Of a stretch of DNA of 64,000 nucleotides, positions 52,394-62,001 are shown piece by piece; position 1 is the stretch's first letter, and each line of letters begins with the position of its first letter. The stretch comes from RGIG3009 sp045578425 (GTDB lineage: Bacteria > Bacillota > Clostridia > Oscillospirales > Acutalibacteraceae): positions 66,230 to 130,229 of the forward strand of contig JAZNKF010000063.1 in NCBI GenBank assembly GCA_045578425.1, in the 5' to 3' direction. A program made the translations under genes and the position numbers. The notes under the pieces were generated by a model. It saw only the letters and a program-made list of their open reading frames with translations. It made no database searches and was not told the DNA's origin.

Positions 52394-54328
52394 TCAATGA
52401 ATTTGACTGCCGGGTTTCATGCCGTCCACAAAGATAACTTTGGCGGCATCGCCGTCGTCGGCTGCCAAAATCATGCCGCGGCTTTCCACACCGCACAATA
52501 CGGCGGGTTTCAAGTTGGCAACCACAACCACGTTGCGGCCTTTCAACTCTTCGGGTTTGTACCATTGTGAAATACCCGAAGCGACCACACGGGGCGTACC
52601 GCTGCCGTCGTTTAAGGTAAGACGCAACAGTTTTTTCGACTTTTTCACAGGTTCGCAGTCCACCACTTGGGCAACGCGCAGATCCACTTTGGCAAAGTCG
52701 TCAATACCGATTTCCGAAAGGAAAGCTACTGCTTTTTCTTCTTCGGGTTCTTCCTCGTCTGCACTTTCAGCTTGTAACTCTGCCAACACCTTTTCCACGT
52801 CAACGCGGGCAAACAACGGTTCGGGTGTGCCCACGGTGTAGGAAGCGACGGTGCCAAACGCCAAATCACACAACGCGTTATCGGGTTGCGCCACTTGTAA
52901 TTGTGCAAAAATCTTTTGTGCCGTTTCGGGCAAGAAAGGTGCCAAGCACGTTGCCAACACGCGAATACATTCAAGCAAGTTGTATAAAACCGTTTCCAAC
53001 TGCGGTAAGTTTTCTTCATTTTTTGCGAGAACCCATGGCGTGGTTTCGTCAATGTATTTGTTGCACCGCTTGGCAAGTGCCATTACCGTGTGAGCGGCAT
53101 CGGCGTTGCGATAAGCATCCATCAGTTCTCCAAAGTGGGTGATGGTCTCCTCGGCAGTTTTCAGTAAATCAGCATCAAATTCACTGCCGATGGTGGCTGT
53201 TTTACGCACCGTACCGCCAAAATATTTGTTGGTCATGGCGATACTGCGATTGACCAAGTTACCAAGCGTGTTGGCAAGGTCAGCGTTGTAAAGGTTTAAG
53301 AAACTTTCATACGTAATCGTGCCGTCTTGTGCAAACGGAATTTCCGAAAGCAGATAATACCGCACCGCATCCGTACTGAACTTTTTGGCTAAATCATCAG
53401 CATACAGCACGTTTCCTTTGGATTTGCTCATCTTATCTTCGCCCGAAAGCAACCACGGATGCCCCAATACTTGTTTGGGTAACGGCTCACCGAGCGCCAT
53501 CAGAATAATCGGCCAATAAATGGTGTGGAAACGCACAATGTCTTTGCCAATCACGTGCAAATCTGCCGGCCAGTAATGTTTGTATAAATCACTGCTGCCG
53601 TCGGGATGATATCCCAAACCGGTGATGTAGTTGGACAACGCATCCAACCATACGTAAGTAACGTGTTTTGGGTCAAATTCCACGGGGATACCCCATGTGA
53701 ACGAAGTGCGCGATACACACAAATCCGAAAGTCCCGGTTTTAAGAAGTTGTTAATCATTTCGTTGCGACGGGATTCCGGTTGGAAAAACGCGGGATTTTC
53801 CTCGTAATACTGCATCAAACGGTCTTGATATTTGGAAAGGCGTAAGAAATACGCTTCTTCCTTAGCGTCTACTACGGGGCGACCGCAATCGGGACATTTG
53901 CCGTCAACAATCTGCGAGGCGGTAAAGAACGATTCGCACGGCACACAATATTTACCCTCATATTCGCCTTTGTAAATATCGCCTTGCTCGTACAATTTTT
54001 TAAAAATAGCTTGTACGGAGGCTTCGTGGTCGGCGTCGGTAGTGCGGATAAAGCGGTCATACGAAGTGTTCAGTGTATCCCACACGTCTTTGATTTGCGC
54101 GGCAATGCCGTCAACGTATTCTTTGGGAGAAATGCCTTGTTCTTCGGCGTATTGCTGAATTTTTTGACCGTGTTCATCGGACCCTGTCAAAAAATGCACG
54201 TCGTATCCCTGCATTCGTTTGTACCGAGCAATCGTGTCGGCTAACACAATATCATAAGCATTGCCGATATGCGGCTTGCGCGAAGTATAGGCAATGGCAG
54301 TGGTAATATAAAACTTTTCCTTTTCCAT
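52394..54328 (-). CDS. metG: Methionyl-tRNA synthetase
   Basis: This 644-residue class I synthetase has YTSRKPHIGNAY (HIGH-like), the zinc knuckle CVPCESF...CPDCGRP, WLDALSNYITGLG, KMSKSKGN (about 305-312) and a helical anticodon domain. A C-terminal EMAP/Trbp111-like tRNA-binding domain (about 540-644; DFAKVDLRVAQVVDCEPVKKSKKLL) promotes dimerisation and follows an acidic linker (DEEEPEEEK). It leads the metG-tatD operon. Confidence 0.97.
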   Translation of the reverse strand: MEKEKFYITTAIAYTSRKPHIGNAYDIVLADTIARYKRMQGYDVHFLTGSDEHGQKIQQYAEEQGISPKEYVDGIAAQIKDVWDTLNTSYDRFIRTTDADHEASVQAIFKKLYEQGDIYKGEYEGKYCVPCESFFTASQIVDGKCPDCGRPVVDAKEEAYFLRLSKYQDRLMQYYEENPAFFQPESRRNEMINNFLKPGLSDLCVSRTSFTWGIPVEFDPKHVTYVWLDALSNYITGLGYHPDGSSDLYKHYWPADLHVIGKDIVRFHTIYWPIILMALGEPLPKQVLGHPWLLSGEDKMSKSKGNVLYADDLAKKFSTDAVRYYLLSEIPFAQDGTITYESFLNLYNADLANTLGNLVNRSIAMTNKYFGGTVRKTATIGSEFDADLLKTAEETITHFGELMDAYRNADAAHTVMALAKRCNKYIDETTPWVLAKNEENLPQLETVLYNLLECIRVLATCLAPFLPETAQKIFAQLQVAQPDNALCDLAFGTVASYTVGTPEPLFARVDVEKVLAELQAESADEEEPEEEKAVAFLSEIGIDDFAKVDLRVAQVVDCEPVKKSKKLLRLTLNDGSGTPRVVASGISQWYKPEELKGRNVVVVANLKPAVLCGVESRGMILAADDGDAAKVIFVDGMKPGSQIH

Positions 54329-54359
54329 GGAAATGCCTCCTTTTTGGTATACGTATTTT

Positions 54360-54387
54360 ATTTTAGCAGATTTCGGTAAAAAAACAA
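54360..54387 (-). promoter_or_regulatory. Sigma-A promoter of metG-tatD
   Basis: -35 TTGTTT, 16 bp, -10 TAAAAT on the minus strand. Confidence 0.65.
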
Positions 54388-54404
54388 GTCTTTCCTTTGC
54401 AAAC

Positions 54405-54433
54405 TTGCAATTTTCTTTATAAAACTTTATAAT
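54405..54433 (+). promoter_or_regulatory. Sigma-A promoter of the pseudouridine synthase gene
   Basis: -35 TTGCAA, 17 bp, -10 TATAAT; divergent from metG. Confidence 0.82.
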
Positions 54434-54450
54434 AAGCGCAGAGGTGGCCT

Positions 54451-55338
54451 ATGAAACAACTTGCATTTACCGTGCCGTCAACCTATGACGGCGAGACAAT
54501 ACAAACCTTTTTGCGGCAAGGATGCGGTCTTTCGTGGCGCATGGTCGTACGCTTAAAGCATACCGAAAATGGTATTACCGTCGCTGGCGAACTTCGCCGT
54601 ACTATCGACCGTGTTGCCGAGGGTGACGTCGTTTGTTTGTCGTTGCCGGAAGACGAAGTACGCATTGAAGGCGCCGATTTACCGCTTTCGGTGGTGTACG
54701 AGGACGATTCGTTGTTGGTTGTGAACAAGCCGCCGTATTTGGCGGTACATCCGTCGGCGGGAAAACCCGAACCGACCTTGGCAAACGCCGTGGTGGGTTA
54801 CTATGAACGAAAAGGGGAGACCTGCTCGTTTCGCCCCACCAACCGATTGGATCGTAACACCAGCGGTTTGTTGTTAATAGCCAAAAACTCGCATTTAGCG
54901 TATGCTATGGTGGGTAAAGTGGAAAAAACGTATCTTGCCATTGTGTTGGGGCGCTTGACAGGCAGCGGCACCATCAACCAGCCGATACGTGTTAAAGAAG
55001 GATGTTGTATCACTCGCGAAGTGGGGCAAGGCGGCAAGGAAAGTCTAACTCATTATGAAGCATTAGCAAGTGACGGCGAAGTCACCTTGGTACGACTGCG
55101 CTTAGAGACCGGCAGGACACACCAAATTCGAGTACATATGTCTTGGTTGGGTTTTCCGTTGGCGGGGGATACCATGTACGGAACCGATACTATGGTGATG
55201 CCGCGCCATGCCCTACACTGTGAAATTATGAGGTTTTGTCATCCGCTGACGGGTGAAAATATAGTCCTCGATGCACCGCTTCCAAACGATATGCAACACT
55301 GCTTGGAGCAACATGGATTATCGTTTCAAAACCGGTAA
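54451..55338 (+). CDS. RluA-family pseudouridine synthase
   Basis: This 295-residue enzyme has an N-terminal S4-like part (about 15-65) and the RluA catalytic core. The catalytic Asp is in TNRLDRNTSGLLL (about 130-142), where most relatives have HRLDR; Asn replaces His but Asp and Arg are kept. KTYLAIV, LETGRTHQIRVHM and GDTMYG follow as expected. It modifies rRNA or tRNA uridines; the target is not readable. GAGGTGG precedes the ATG by 3 nt, a short spacing. Confidence 0.93.
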   Translation: MKQLAFTVPSTYDGETIQTFLRQGCGLSWRMVVRLKHTENGITVAGELRRTIDRVAEGDVVCLSLPEDEVRIEGADLPLSVVYEDDSLLVVNKPPYLAVHPSAGKPEPTLANAVVGYYERKGETCSFRPTNRLDRNTSGLLLIAKNSHLAYAMVGKVEKTYLAIVLGRLTGSGTINQPIRVKEGCCITREVGQGGKESLTHYEALASDGEVTLVRLRLETGRTHQIRVHMSWLGFPLAGDTMYGTDTMVMPRHALHCEIMRFCHPLTGENIVLDAPLPNDMQHCLEQHGLSFQNR

Positions 55339-55351
55339 AAACTACCACGAC

Positions 55352-55380
55352 TTGCAATTTTGGCAGTTTTCTGTTATAAT
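55352..55380 (+). promoter_or_regulatory. Sigma-A promoter of the M23 peptidase gene
   Basis: -35 TTGCAA, 17 bp, -10 TATAAT, just after the pseudouridine synthase gene. Confidence 0.82.
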
Positions 55381-55413
55381 GACTTGAAATTTGCAAAAGT
55401 GAGGTGAGACATC

Positions 55414-56934
55414 GTGCGACCTATCGATTGGCAAAAAGTAAAACAAGATTTGGGAAAAAGGTGGGATATTGCCTATCGTTTTGCCTACATTGTCGGTGTT
55501 CGTTCCGTGCGATGTCTCAAAACGGCGAAACGGTTTACCCGTATGTTGTGGACACCGCTTTGGCGAGGATTTTGCCATGCAGCGGATGTTGTGCTGTTGC
55601 GCTATTTACGTGAAGGAGTCAAAGAACTTCGCCATCTTTGGCAGGAAATTCGCTTGGCGAAGGAAGCGGGTAAATTATCAATCCTTCGTCAACGCTTGTT
55701 TCAGTTGATGCGTTTGCCGATTGTGGCGGTAAAACGGTACCGAAAATTATTCCGTACACTGTTCAATATTGCCGCACCGGCATTGGCGCTTTTGTTGCTT
55801 ATCAGTAACGTTCATTTTTGGAACACCGCAGAATATGCGTTGGCATTGGAATACGAGGGGAATGAAATCGGCTATATTGCCAACGAAAACACCTATACCG
55901 ATGCCGTCGCGTTGGTGCGGGATACCGTGATTAATGCAGATGATTCTTTCGAAATTGAACAATCCCCGCAACTTACGGTATCTCTTGTGGGAAATACTTC
56001 GCTGATTGAAGAACAGGAAGTCAGCAACCGTATTTTGGAATCCATGGGCGACCGTGTGCAGCACGGTGCGGGTTTGTATGTGGATGGTGTTTTCCGCGGT
56101 GCTTTACCTTTGGCGGATACCGTTAACAAATTGTTAGCTGAACGATTGGAAAGTTATCCCGCAGAAGAAGGCGTAACCGCCGACTTTTTACCCAAAGTAT
56201 CGGTGGTCAGCGGTTTGTATCCATCCTCCGCTTTTGTTACTGCTGAGGTCATGCGTTCCTACACTTCTACCTTGACGGTAAAAACCATTCGTACGATTAC
56301 TTATGTTGAAAAAGCACCATACAAAACTATCATCCAAGAAACCGAAACCTTACCGCTTGGCTACCGCGTAGTGAAGGTGCAAGGGAAAAGCGGCAGACAA
56401 CGGGTGCACGCGCAAGTCATTTCAGTAAACGGGAAAGAGCAGTACCGTGTGGTTGTCGGTACCGAATATATCAAAGCACCGGTACATCAAGTGGAATTGG
56501 TGGGTGCTCAAAAATACAATGGTGATACCGAATTAGGCGATGGTAAAGCTACCGGTACATTCATATGGCCGTTGCCGTACACCAAACAAATTTCGTCCTA
56601 TTTTGCTTCGCGGTGGGGCAAATTTCACGGAGCCATTGATATCTCCAACGGCAGTACCGACAAAAAACCGATTATCGCCTCTGATGGTGGTGTGGTAGAA
56701 GAAGCCGGCTCCCATTCAAGTTATGGTTTGTTTGTGCTGATAGACCACGGCAACGGTTTTAAAACACGGTATGCCCATTGCAGTAAACTGTATGTTAAAG
56801 CGGGCGACCGCGTGGCACAAGGGCAGTATATTGCCAAGGTGGGGAACACCGGTTATTCCACGGGACCGCACTTGCATTTTGAAGTGATTAAAAACGGCGA
56901 GTTGGTTGACCCGCTGTTATATGTAAAACGCTAA
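55414..56934 (+). CDS. Membrane-anchored G5 / M23 peptidase
   Basis: The 506-residue protein has a basic, amphipathic N-terminal region (1-115), one membrane helix (about 118-138), a linker domain with a LysM-like short strand region, a G5 domain (about 285-365; TIIQETETLPLGYRVVKVQGKSGRQRVHAQVISVNG) and a C-terminal M23 LytM domain (about 388-506). Metal ligands appear complete: H and D in FHGAIDIS, and GPHLHFE. It likely cleaves peptidoglycan cross-bridges or activates amidases. The GTG start follows GAGGTGAGA. Confidence 0.93.
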   Translation: MRPIDWQKVKQDLGKRWDIAYRFAYIVGVRSVRCLKTAKRFTRMLWTPLWRGFCHAADVVLLRYLREGVKELRHLWQEIRLAKEAGKLSILRQRLFQLMRLPIVAVKRYRKLFRTLFNIAAPALALLLLISNVHFWNTAEYALALEYEGNEIGYIANENTYTDAVALVRDTVINADDSFEIEQSPQLTVSLVGNTSLIEEQEVSNRILESMGDRVQHGAGLYVDGVFRGALPLADTVNKLLAERLESYPAEEGVTADFLPKVSVVSGLYPSSAFVTAEVMRSYTSTLTVKTIRTITYVEKAPYKTIIQETETLPLGYRVVKVQGKSGRQRVHAQVISVNGKEQYRVVVGTEYIKAPVHQVELVGAQKYNGDTELGDGKATGTFIWPLPYTKQISSYFASRWGKFHGAIDISNGSTDKKPIIASDGGVVEEAGSHSSYGLFVLIDHGNGFKTRYAHCSKLYVKAGDRVAQGQYIAKVGNTGYSTGPHLHFEVIKNGELVDPLLYVKR

Positions 56935-56935
56935 A

Positions 56936-56970
56936 CTGCTGCCGCCGATACCATCGGCGGCAGTTTTTAT
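56936..56970 (+). terminator. Intrinsic terminator after the M23 gene
   Basis: Perfect 11-bp stem CTGCCGCCGAT / ATCGGCGGCAG with an ACC loop, then T5. Confidence 0.92.
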
Positions 56971-56990
56971 GCGATAATTATGAATATAAA

Positions 56991-57004
56991 TGAATATTTA
57001 TGCA
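56991..57004. promoter_or_regulatory. ArgR/AhrC box 1
   Basis: TGAATATTTATGCA fits the ARG-box pattern TGNAT-W4-ATNCA exactly. It lies about 130 bp upstream of the argG promoter -35. Confidence 0.65.
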
Positions 57005-57109
57005 AATTGTCACTGCAAAAAGATGAAAAAAATCTCGAAAAAAGTGTAGAATTGTTGGCTTTACACAAATAATTATAAATGAAACACCGTAAATTCGGCA
57101 AAACGACAT

Positions 57110-57123
57110 TGAATATTTTTTCA
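57110..57123. promoter_or_regulatory. ArgR/AhrC box 2
   Basis: TGAATATTTTTTCA, within the palindrome TTGAATATTTTTTCAA, matches the ARG-box pattern with one mismatch and ends 7 bp before the argG -35. Confidence 0.6.
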
Positions 57124-57130
57124 AAAGCTA

Positions 57131-57159
57131 TTGCATAAACCTATACTCCGTGTTATAAT
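57131..57159 (+). promoter_or_regulatory. Sigma-A promoter of the arginine operon
   Basis: -35 TTGCAT, 17 bp, -10 TATAAT. A small hairpin (CTCGC-CAAA-GCGAG) lies in the short leader before the AGGAGG site. Confidence 0.82.
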
Positions 57160-57214
57160 GACAAACATGAAAAATGAAACTCGCCAAAGCGAGAAACTAT
57201 AGGAGGCAATTCAA

Positions 57215-58444
57215 ATGAGCAAACAACAAGTCAAAAAAGTAGTGTTAGCGTATTCCGGAGGTTTGGATACTTCCATCATCATTCCGTGGCTTAAAGAAAA
57301 TTACGGCAATCCCGAAATCATTGCCGTGTCGGGTAATGTCGGTCAAGCCGATGAGTTGGAAGGCTTGGAAGAAAAGGCGATCAAAACCGGCGCTTCCAAA
57401 CTGTATGTGGAAGATTTAACCGATGAATTTGTCAACGATATGATTATCCCCACCATGCAAGCCGGTGCCAAGTATGAGGAATATTTGCTCGGCACGTCGC
57501 TTGCTCGTCCCATCATCGGCAAACGTTTGGCAGAAATTGCACTTGCGGAGGGTGCCGATGCTATCTGCCATGGTTGCACGGGTAAGGGTAACGACCAAGT
57601 CCGTTTTGAACTGGCTATCAAAGCTTTTGCACCGGGCATGAAAATTATTGCTCCGTGGCGTGAATGGGATATCAAATCCAGAGAAGAAGAAATCGAATAC
57701 GCCGAAGCGCATAACGTTCCGCTCAAAATTAATCGTGAAACCAACTATTCCAAGGATAAAAACTTGTGGCACTTGTCGCACGAAGGTTTGGATTTGGAAG
57801 ATACCGGCAACGAACCGCTTTATGAAAAAGAAGGCTTTTTGGAAATGGGTGTTTCTCCCATGCAAGCACCCGATGTTCCCACCTATATTACTTTGGAATT
57901 TGAGCAAGGTGTTCCGGTAGCACTCAACGATACCAAAATGTCTGCCAAAGAAATCATTCTCAAACTCAATGAACTTGGCGGAGCCAACGGTATTGGCTTG
58001 TTGGATATTGTGGAAAATCGTTTGGTCGGTATGAAATGCCGCGGCGTATACGAAACTCCCGGTGGCGATATTTTGTATTTTGCTCATAACTATCTGGAAA
58101 CCTTGTGCTTGGACAAAATGACCATGCACAAAAAACAAGAACTCGCTATCACGTTTGCCGATTTGCTGTATAACGGTCAATGGTACACACCGCTTCGTGA
58201 AGCGCTTTCCGCTTTTGTCACCAAAACGCAAGAACACGTTACCGGTAAAGTCAGAATCAAACTTTACAAAGGAAACATGATTAAAGCGGGTGCTTGGAGC
58301 GACTGGTCGCTGTACAGCGAAGAGATTGCTACCTTTGGCGAAGACAACGTGTACGACCAAAAAGACAGTGCCGGATTCATCAACCTGTTTGGTTTGCCGA
58401 TTTCGGTACAAGCGCAAGTTAACGCAAAAAATAACAAGAAGTAA
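57215..58444 (+). CDS. argG: Argininosuccinate synthase
   Basis: This 409-residue enzyme joins citrulline and aspartate using ATP. The AYSGGLDTSIIIPWLKE P-loop (10-26), GCTGKGNDQVRFEL and FYNLY-type downstream strands are those of ArgG, and the length is normal. First gene of argGHCJBD; ATAGGAGG precedes the ATG. Confidence 0.98.
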   Translation: MSKQQVKKVVLAYSGGLDTSIIIPWLKENYGNPEIIAVSGNVGQADELEGLEEKAIKTGASKLYVEDLTDEFVNDMIIPTMQAGAKYEEYLLGTSLARPIIGKRLAEIALAEGADAICHGCTGKGNDQVRFELAIKAFAPGMKIIAPWREWDIKSREEEIEYAEAHNVPLKINRETNYSKDKNLWHLSHEGLDLEDTGNEPLYEKEGFLEMGVSPMQAPDVPTYITLEFEQGVPVALNDTKMSAKEIILKLNELGGANGIGLLDIVENRLVGMKCRGVYETPGGDILYFAHNYLETLCLDKMTMHKKQELAITFADLLYNGQWYTPLREALSAFVTKTQEHVTGKVRIKLYKGNMIKAGAWSDWSLYSEEIATFGEDNVYDQKDSAGFINLFGLPISVQAQVNAKNNKK

Positions 58445-58457
58445 GGAATTATCACCT

Positions 58458-59834
58458 ATGGATAAAATGTGGGCAGGGCGCTTTTCCAAAGCCTTGGATA
58501 AACAAGCGGATGATTTTAATTCATCCATACATATTGACAGCCGCATGTACAAGCAAGACATTCAAGGCTCAATAGCGCACGCCGGTATGCTGGCGCGGCA
58601 AGGTATTATCAGCACGGCAGATGCCGAGTGTATTATTGCCGAACTGGGTAATATCCTCAGTGATTTGCAAAGCGGCGCTTTGATGATTGATGAGAATGCA
58701 GAAGATATTCATATGTTCGTCGAAGCGGAACTCACCAAACGCATTGGCGACGTGGGCAAAAAATTGCATACCGCGCGTAGCCGTAACGACCAAGTCGCGG
58801 TGGATATCCGCTTGTATTTGCGGGACGAAGCGGCTGAAATTGTGGAACAAATCAAGGATTTGCTCAGTGCCATTGTCGAACAAGCCGTTTTGCACAAAAC
58901 CACCATCATGCCCGGATATACCCACTTGCAACGCGCGCAACCAATCACGTTTGCGCATCACCTGCTTGCATATGCCATGATGTTTACGCGTGATATCACG
59001 CGTATTAAGGATGCCGTCAAACGTATGAATGTTTCCCCGCTTGGCAGTTGTGCTCTGGCGGGTACCACATACAACACTGACCGCTTGTCGGTTGCCAAAG
59101 CGTTGCAGTTTGACGGTATCACGCTTAATAGCATTGATGGTGTATCCGATCGCGATTTTTGCGTGGAACTGCTGTCGGCATTTGCCACGGTGATGATGCA
59201 TCTTTCTCGTTTTTCCGAAGAAGTGATTCTTTGGTCGAGTTGGGAATTCAAATTTGTGGAATTGGATGATTCTTACACCACCGGTTCGAGCATTATGCCG
59301 CAAAAGAAAAACCCCGATATTGCGGAATTGGTCCGCGGCAAAACGGGCAGAGTGTACGGCGATTTAATGGCCATGCTCACGGTGCTCAAAGGATTACCTC
59401 TTGCCTATAACAAAGACATGCAAGAGGATAAAGAAGCCATTTTTGACGCGGTGGATACCGTCAAAAAATGTTTAACGGTTTTTACACCTATGATAAGCAC
59501 CATGAAAGCGTTACCGGAAAACATGTTACAGGCGGCACAAAAAGGCTTTATCAATGCTACCGATTTGGCAGATTATCTTACCAAAAAAGGGTTGCCGTTC
59601 CGTACCGCCTACAAAATAGTCGGTCAAATTGTCGGTCACTGTGTCCAACACGGCACGGTGCTGGAATCCCTTTCGTTAGAAGAATACAAAACATTTCACG
59701 AAATTTTTGAAGAGGATTTGTATGCGGCCATCAATTTACACACTTGTGTAGAAAGCCGCATTTCTGCCGGCGGCACAGGTCTTGCTTCGGTAGAACAACA
59801 AATCGAGTATATTACGGAGTTTACAGCAAAATGA
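58458..59834 (+). CDS. argH: Argininosuccinate lyase
   Basis: This 458-residue enzyme cleaves argininosuccinate to arginine and fumarate. Hallmarks are WAGRFSKALDK at the start, HTARSRNDQVAVDIRL, MPGYTHLQRAQPITFAHH and the superfamily signature GSSIMPQKKNPD. The ATG at 58458 has TAAGGAA upstream; the upstream open frame overlaps argG and is not used. The argC start overlaps its stop (ATGA). Confidence 0.97.
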   Translation: MDKMWAGRFSKALDKQADDFNSSIHIDSRMYKQDIQGSIAHAGMLARQGIISTADAECIIAELGNILSDLQSGALMIDENAEDIHMFVEAELTKRIGDVGKKLHTARSRNDQVAVDIRLYLRDEAAEIVEQIKDLLSAIVEQAVLHKTTIMPGYTHLQRAQPITFAHHLLAYAMMFTRDITRIKDAVKRMNVSPLGSCALAGTTYNTDRLSVAKALQFDGITLNSIDGVSDRDFCVELLSAFATVMMHLSRFSEEVILWSSWEFKFVELDDSYTTGSSIMPQKKNPDIAELVRGKTGRVYGDLMAMLTVLKGLPLAYNKDMQEDKEAIFDAVDTVKKCLTVFTPMISTMKALPENMLQAAQKGFINATDLADYLTKKGLPFRTAYKIVGQIVGHCVQHGTVLESLSLEEYKTFHEIFEEDLYAAINLHTCVESRISAGGTGLASVEQQIEYITEFTAK

Positions 59835-60760
59835 AAAAAGTATTTATCGACGGCAAAGCCGGTACTACGGGTTTGCGCATTTATGAACGTTTAGCCGGCA
59901 GAGCAGATATTGAATTATTGACTCTTTCCGACGAAGAGCGTAAAAATCCCGAAAGTCGAAAGAAAATGCTCAACACGGCAGATATCGCTTTTTTGTGTTT
60001 GCCCGATGATGCGGCAAGAGAATCTGTTTTGATGACAGAAAACCCCAACACGGTTATTATTGATACTTCTACCGCCCACCGCACAAACGCGCAGTGGGCG
60101 TATGGCTTTCCCGAATTATCCAAAGCACATGAAGCCGCTTTGCGTGCTTCCAAACGTATTGCCGTACCGGGTTGTCATGCCAGCGGGTTTATAGCCTTGG
60201 TTTATCCGCTTATCGAAAGCGGGTATTTGCCCAAAACAGCAAAGCTGACTTGCCATTCCATAACGGGATATAGCGGTGGCGGCAAAAAAATGATTGCGCA
60301 GTACGAAGAAGGTGCCGACACATTGCTGACAGCACCTCGGCAATATGGCTTGTCACAAACACACAAACATTTGCCCGAAATGAAAGCTCTTTGCTCTCTC
60401 GAAACCACACCTATCTTTTGCCCGATTGTTTCCAACTTTTACAGCGGTATGGAAGTTACTGTTCCGCTTTTCTCTTCGGATTTGGCAGAGGGTGTTACCA
60501 TTGAAAAAATAAAAGCAGTCTACCGCGAAAAATATAACGGCAGCATTGTTCGTTATACCGACGAAGCCGATGCCGATGGTTTGTTGTCTGCCGTGGCTTT
60601 TGGCGGAAAAGATTCCATGCAAATAGCGGTGTTCGGCAACGAAGAACGCATTTTGCTTACGGCGCGGTACGATAATTTAGGAAAAGGTGCTTCGGGTGCT
60701 GCAATCGAAGCGATGAATATGGTCCTTGGCACACAGCCGACTATGGGATTGGAGATATAA
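59831..60760 (+). CDS. argC: N-acetyl-gamma-glutamyl-phosphate reductase, short type
   Basis: This 309-residue enzyme reduces N-acetylglutamyl phosphate to the semialdehyde. Short form (type 2, about 310 residues): FIDGKAGTTGLRIYERL start, NTADIAFLCLPDDAARE, catalytic Cys in VPGCHASGF (about 110-118), and HSITGYSGGGKKMIAQYE. Most Firmicutes have the longer type 1, so the short form is a lineage marker rather than a truncation. Confidence 0.96.
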   Translation: MKKVFIDGKAGTTGLRIYERLAGRADIELLTLSDEERKNPESRKKMLNTADIAFLCLPDDAARESVLMTENPNTVIIDTSTAHRTNAQWAYGFPELSKAHEAALRASKRIAVPGCHASGFIALVYPLIESGYLPKTAKLTCHSITGYSGGGKKMIAQYEEGADTLLTAPRQYGLSQTHKHLPEMKALCSLETTPIFCPIVSNFYSGMEVTVPLFSSDLAEGVTIEKIKAVYREKYNGSIVRYTDEADADGLLSAVAFGGKDSMQIAVFGNEERILLTARYDNLGKGASGAAIEAMNMVLGTQPTMGLEI

Positions 60761-60764
60761 AACT

Positions 60765-61976
60765 ATGACTATCATAAAAGGCGGCGTGTGTGCCGCAAAA
60801 GGCTTTACCGCAAACGGTATCCACTGCGGTATTCGTAAAAATAAAACAAAACGTGACTTATCGCTCATTGTCAGCGAAGTTTCGGCTTCGGCAGCAGCGG
60901 TTTATACTACCAATTTGGTCAAAGGCGCACCGCTGACTGTTACCAAAACACACTTGGCAGACGGCAAAGCCAGAGCGATCCTTTGCAATAGCGGCAATGC
61001 CAATACTTGTAACGCTAACGGTATTGAAGTTGCAGAAAAAATGTCCCAACTCACTGCTGACGCTTTGCAAATTTCTGCCAACGACGTGGTGGTGGCTTCT
61101 ACCGGTGTTATCGGTCAACCGCTGGATATTACGCCCATTGCTACGGGTATGCCTGAATTGGTAGCGGGTTTGGGGGATAACAGCGAGGCGGCAGCCGAAG
61201 GTATCATGACAACCGATACCGTCAAAAAAGAAATTGCTGTTTCTTTCCAAATTGATGGCGTGGAATGTAAAATTGGTGGTATTGCCAAAGGTTCGGGTAT
61301 GATTCATCCGAACATGGCAACCATGCTTGTGTTTATCACCACCGACTGTGCTATCAGCAGTCAATTGTTGCAAAAAGCACTTTCTACCGACATTCAAAAC
61401 ACCTTTAATATGGTCAGTGTGGATGGTGATACTTCCACCAATGACATGGTGACGATTTTGGCTAACGGTATGGCGGGAAACACCAAAATCACCACCGAAA
61501 ACGAGGCGTTTGCTACTTTTATGAAAGCACTCAACACCGTTACGGTGTATTTGTGCAAAGGCATCGCCGGTGATGGCGAAGGCGCTACCAAACTGATTGA
61601 ATGTGCCGTTTGCGGTGCATCGAACGAAAACGTTGCCAAAACTGTGGCCAAATCGGTGATTTGTTCTTCGCTTACCAAAGCGGCAATGTTTGGTGCCGAT
61701 GCAAACTGGGGGCGCGTGCTGTGCGCTATCGGATATAGCGGTGCGGCAGTGGATGTCAATGCCGTGGACGTTTCGTTTGTTTCCGCAGCAGGCCAAATCG
61801 AGGTTTGCAAAAACGGTGCCGGTGTTGATTTTTCGGAAGACCTTGCCAAAAAAATATTGCTTGAAAAAGAAATCACCATCGCCCTCAATTTAAACAGCGG
61901 CAACGCCACTGCTACGGCGTGGGGCTGTGATCTGACATACGATTACGTAAAAATCAACGGCGATTATCGGACCTAA
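60765..61976 (+). CDS. argJ: Glutamate N-acetyltransferase / amino-acid acetyltransferase
   Basis: The 403-residue ArgJ recycles the acetyl group from N-acetylornithine to glutamate. The self-cleavage site is AKGSGMIHPNMATML (Thr nucleophile in MATML, near 190); other conserved parts are NSGNANTCNG-like SGNANTCNAN, VASTGVIGQPL and GADANWGRVLCAIGYSG. Cleavage gives alpha and beta chains. The ATG follows the argC stop by 4 bp. Confidence 0.97.
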   Translation: MTIIKGGVCAAKGFTANGIHCGIRKNKTKRDLSLIVSEVSASAAAVYTTNLVKGAPLTVTKTHLADGKARAILCNSGNANTCNANGIEVAEKMSQLTADALQISANDVVVASTGVIGQPLDITPIATGMPELVAGLGDNSEAAAEGIMTTDTVKKEIAVSFQIDGVECKIGGIAKGSGMIHPNMATMLVFITTDCAISSQLLQKALSTDIQNTFNMVSVDGDTSTNDMVTILANGMAGNTKITTENEAFATFMKALNTVTVYLCKGIAGDGEGATKLIECAVCGASNENVAKTVAKSVICSSLTKAAMFGADANWGRVLCAIGYSGAAVDVNAVDVSFVSAAGQIEVCKNGAGVDFSEDLAKKILLEKEITIALNLNSGNATATAWGCDLTYDYVKINGDYRT

Positions 61977-62001
61977 TAACGGTACAGACGGAGGAACTAA
62001 T

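Noticed and set aside
57416..58561. A 381-codon open frame on the minus strand opposite argG and argH
   Set aside because: It is a shadow of well-conserved genes, has no ribosome site, and its translation shows no known motif.
60858..61796. A 312-codon minus-strand open frame opposite argJ
   Set aside because: Antisense to a clear argJ; His/Asn-rich translation typical of a reverse-frame shadow.
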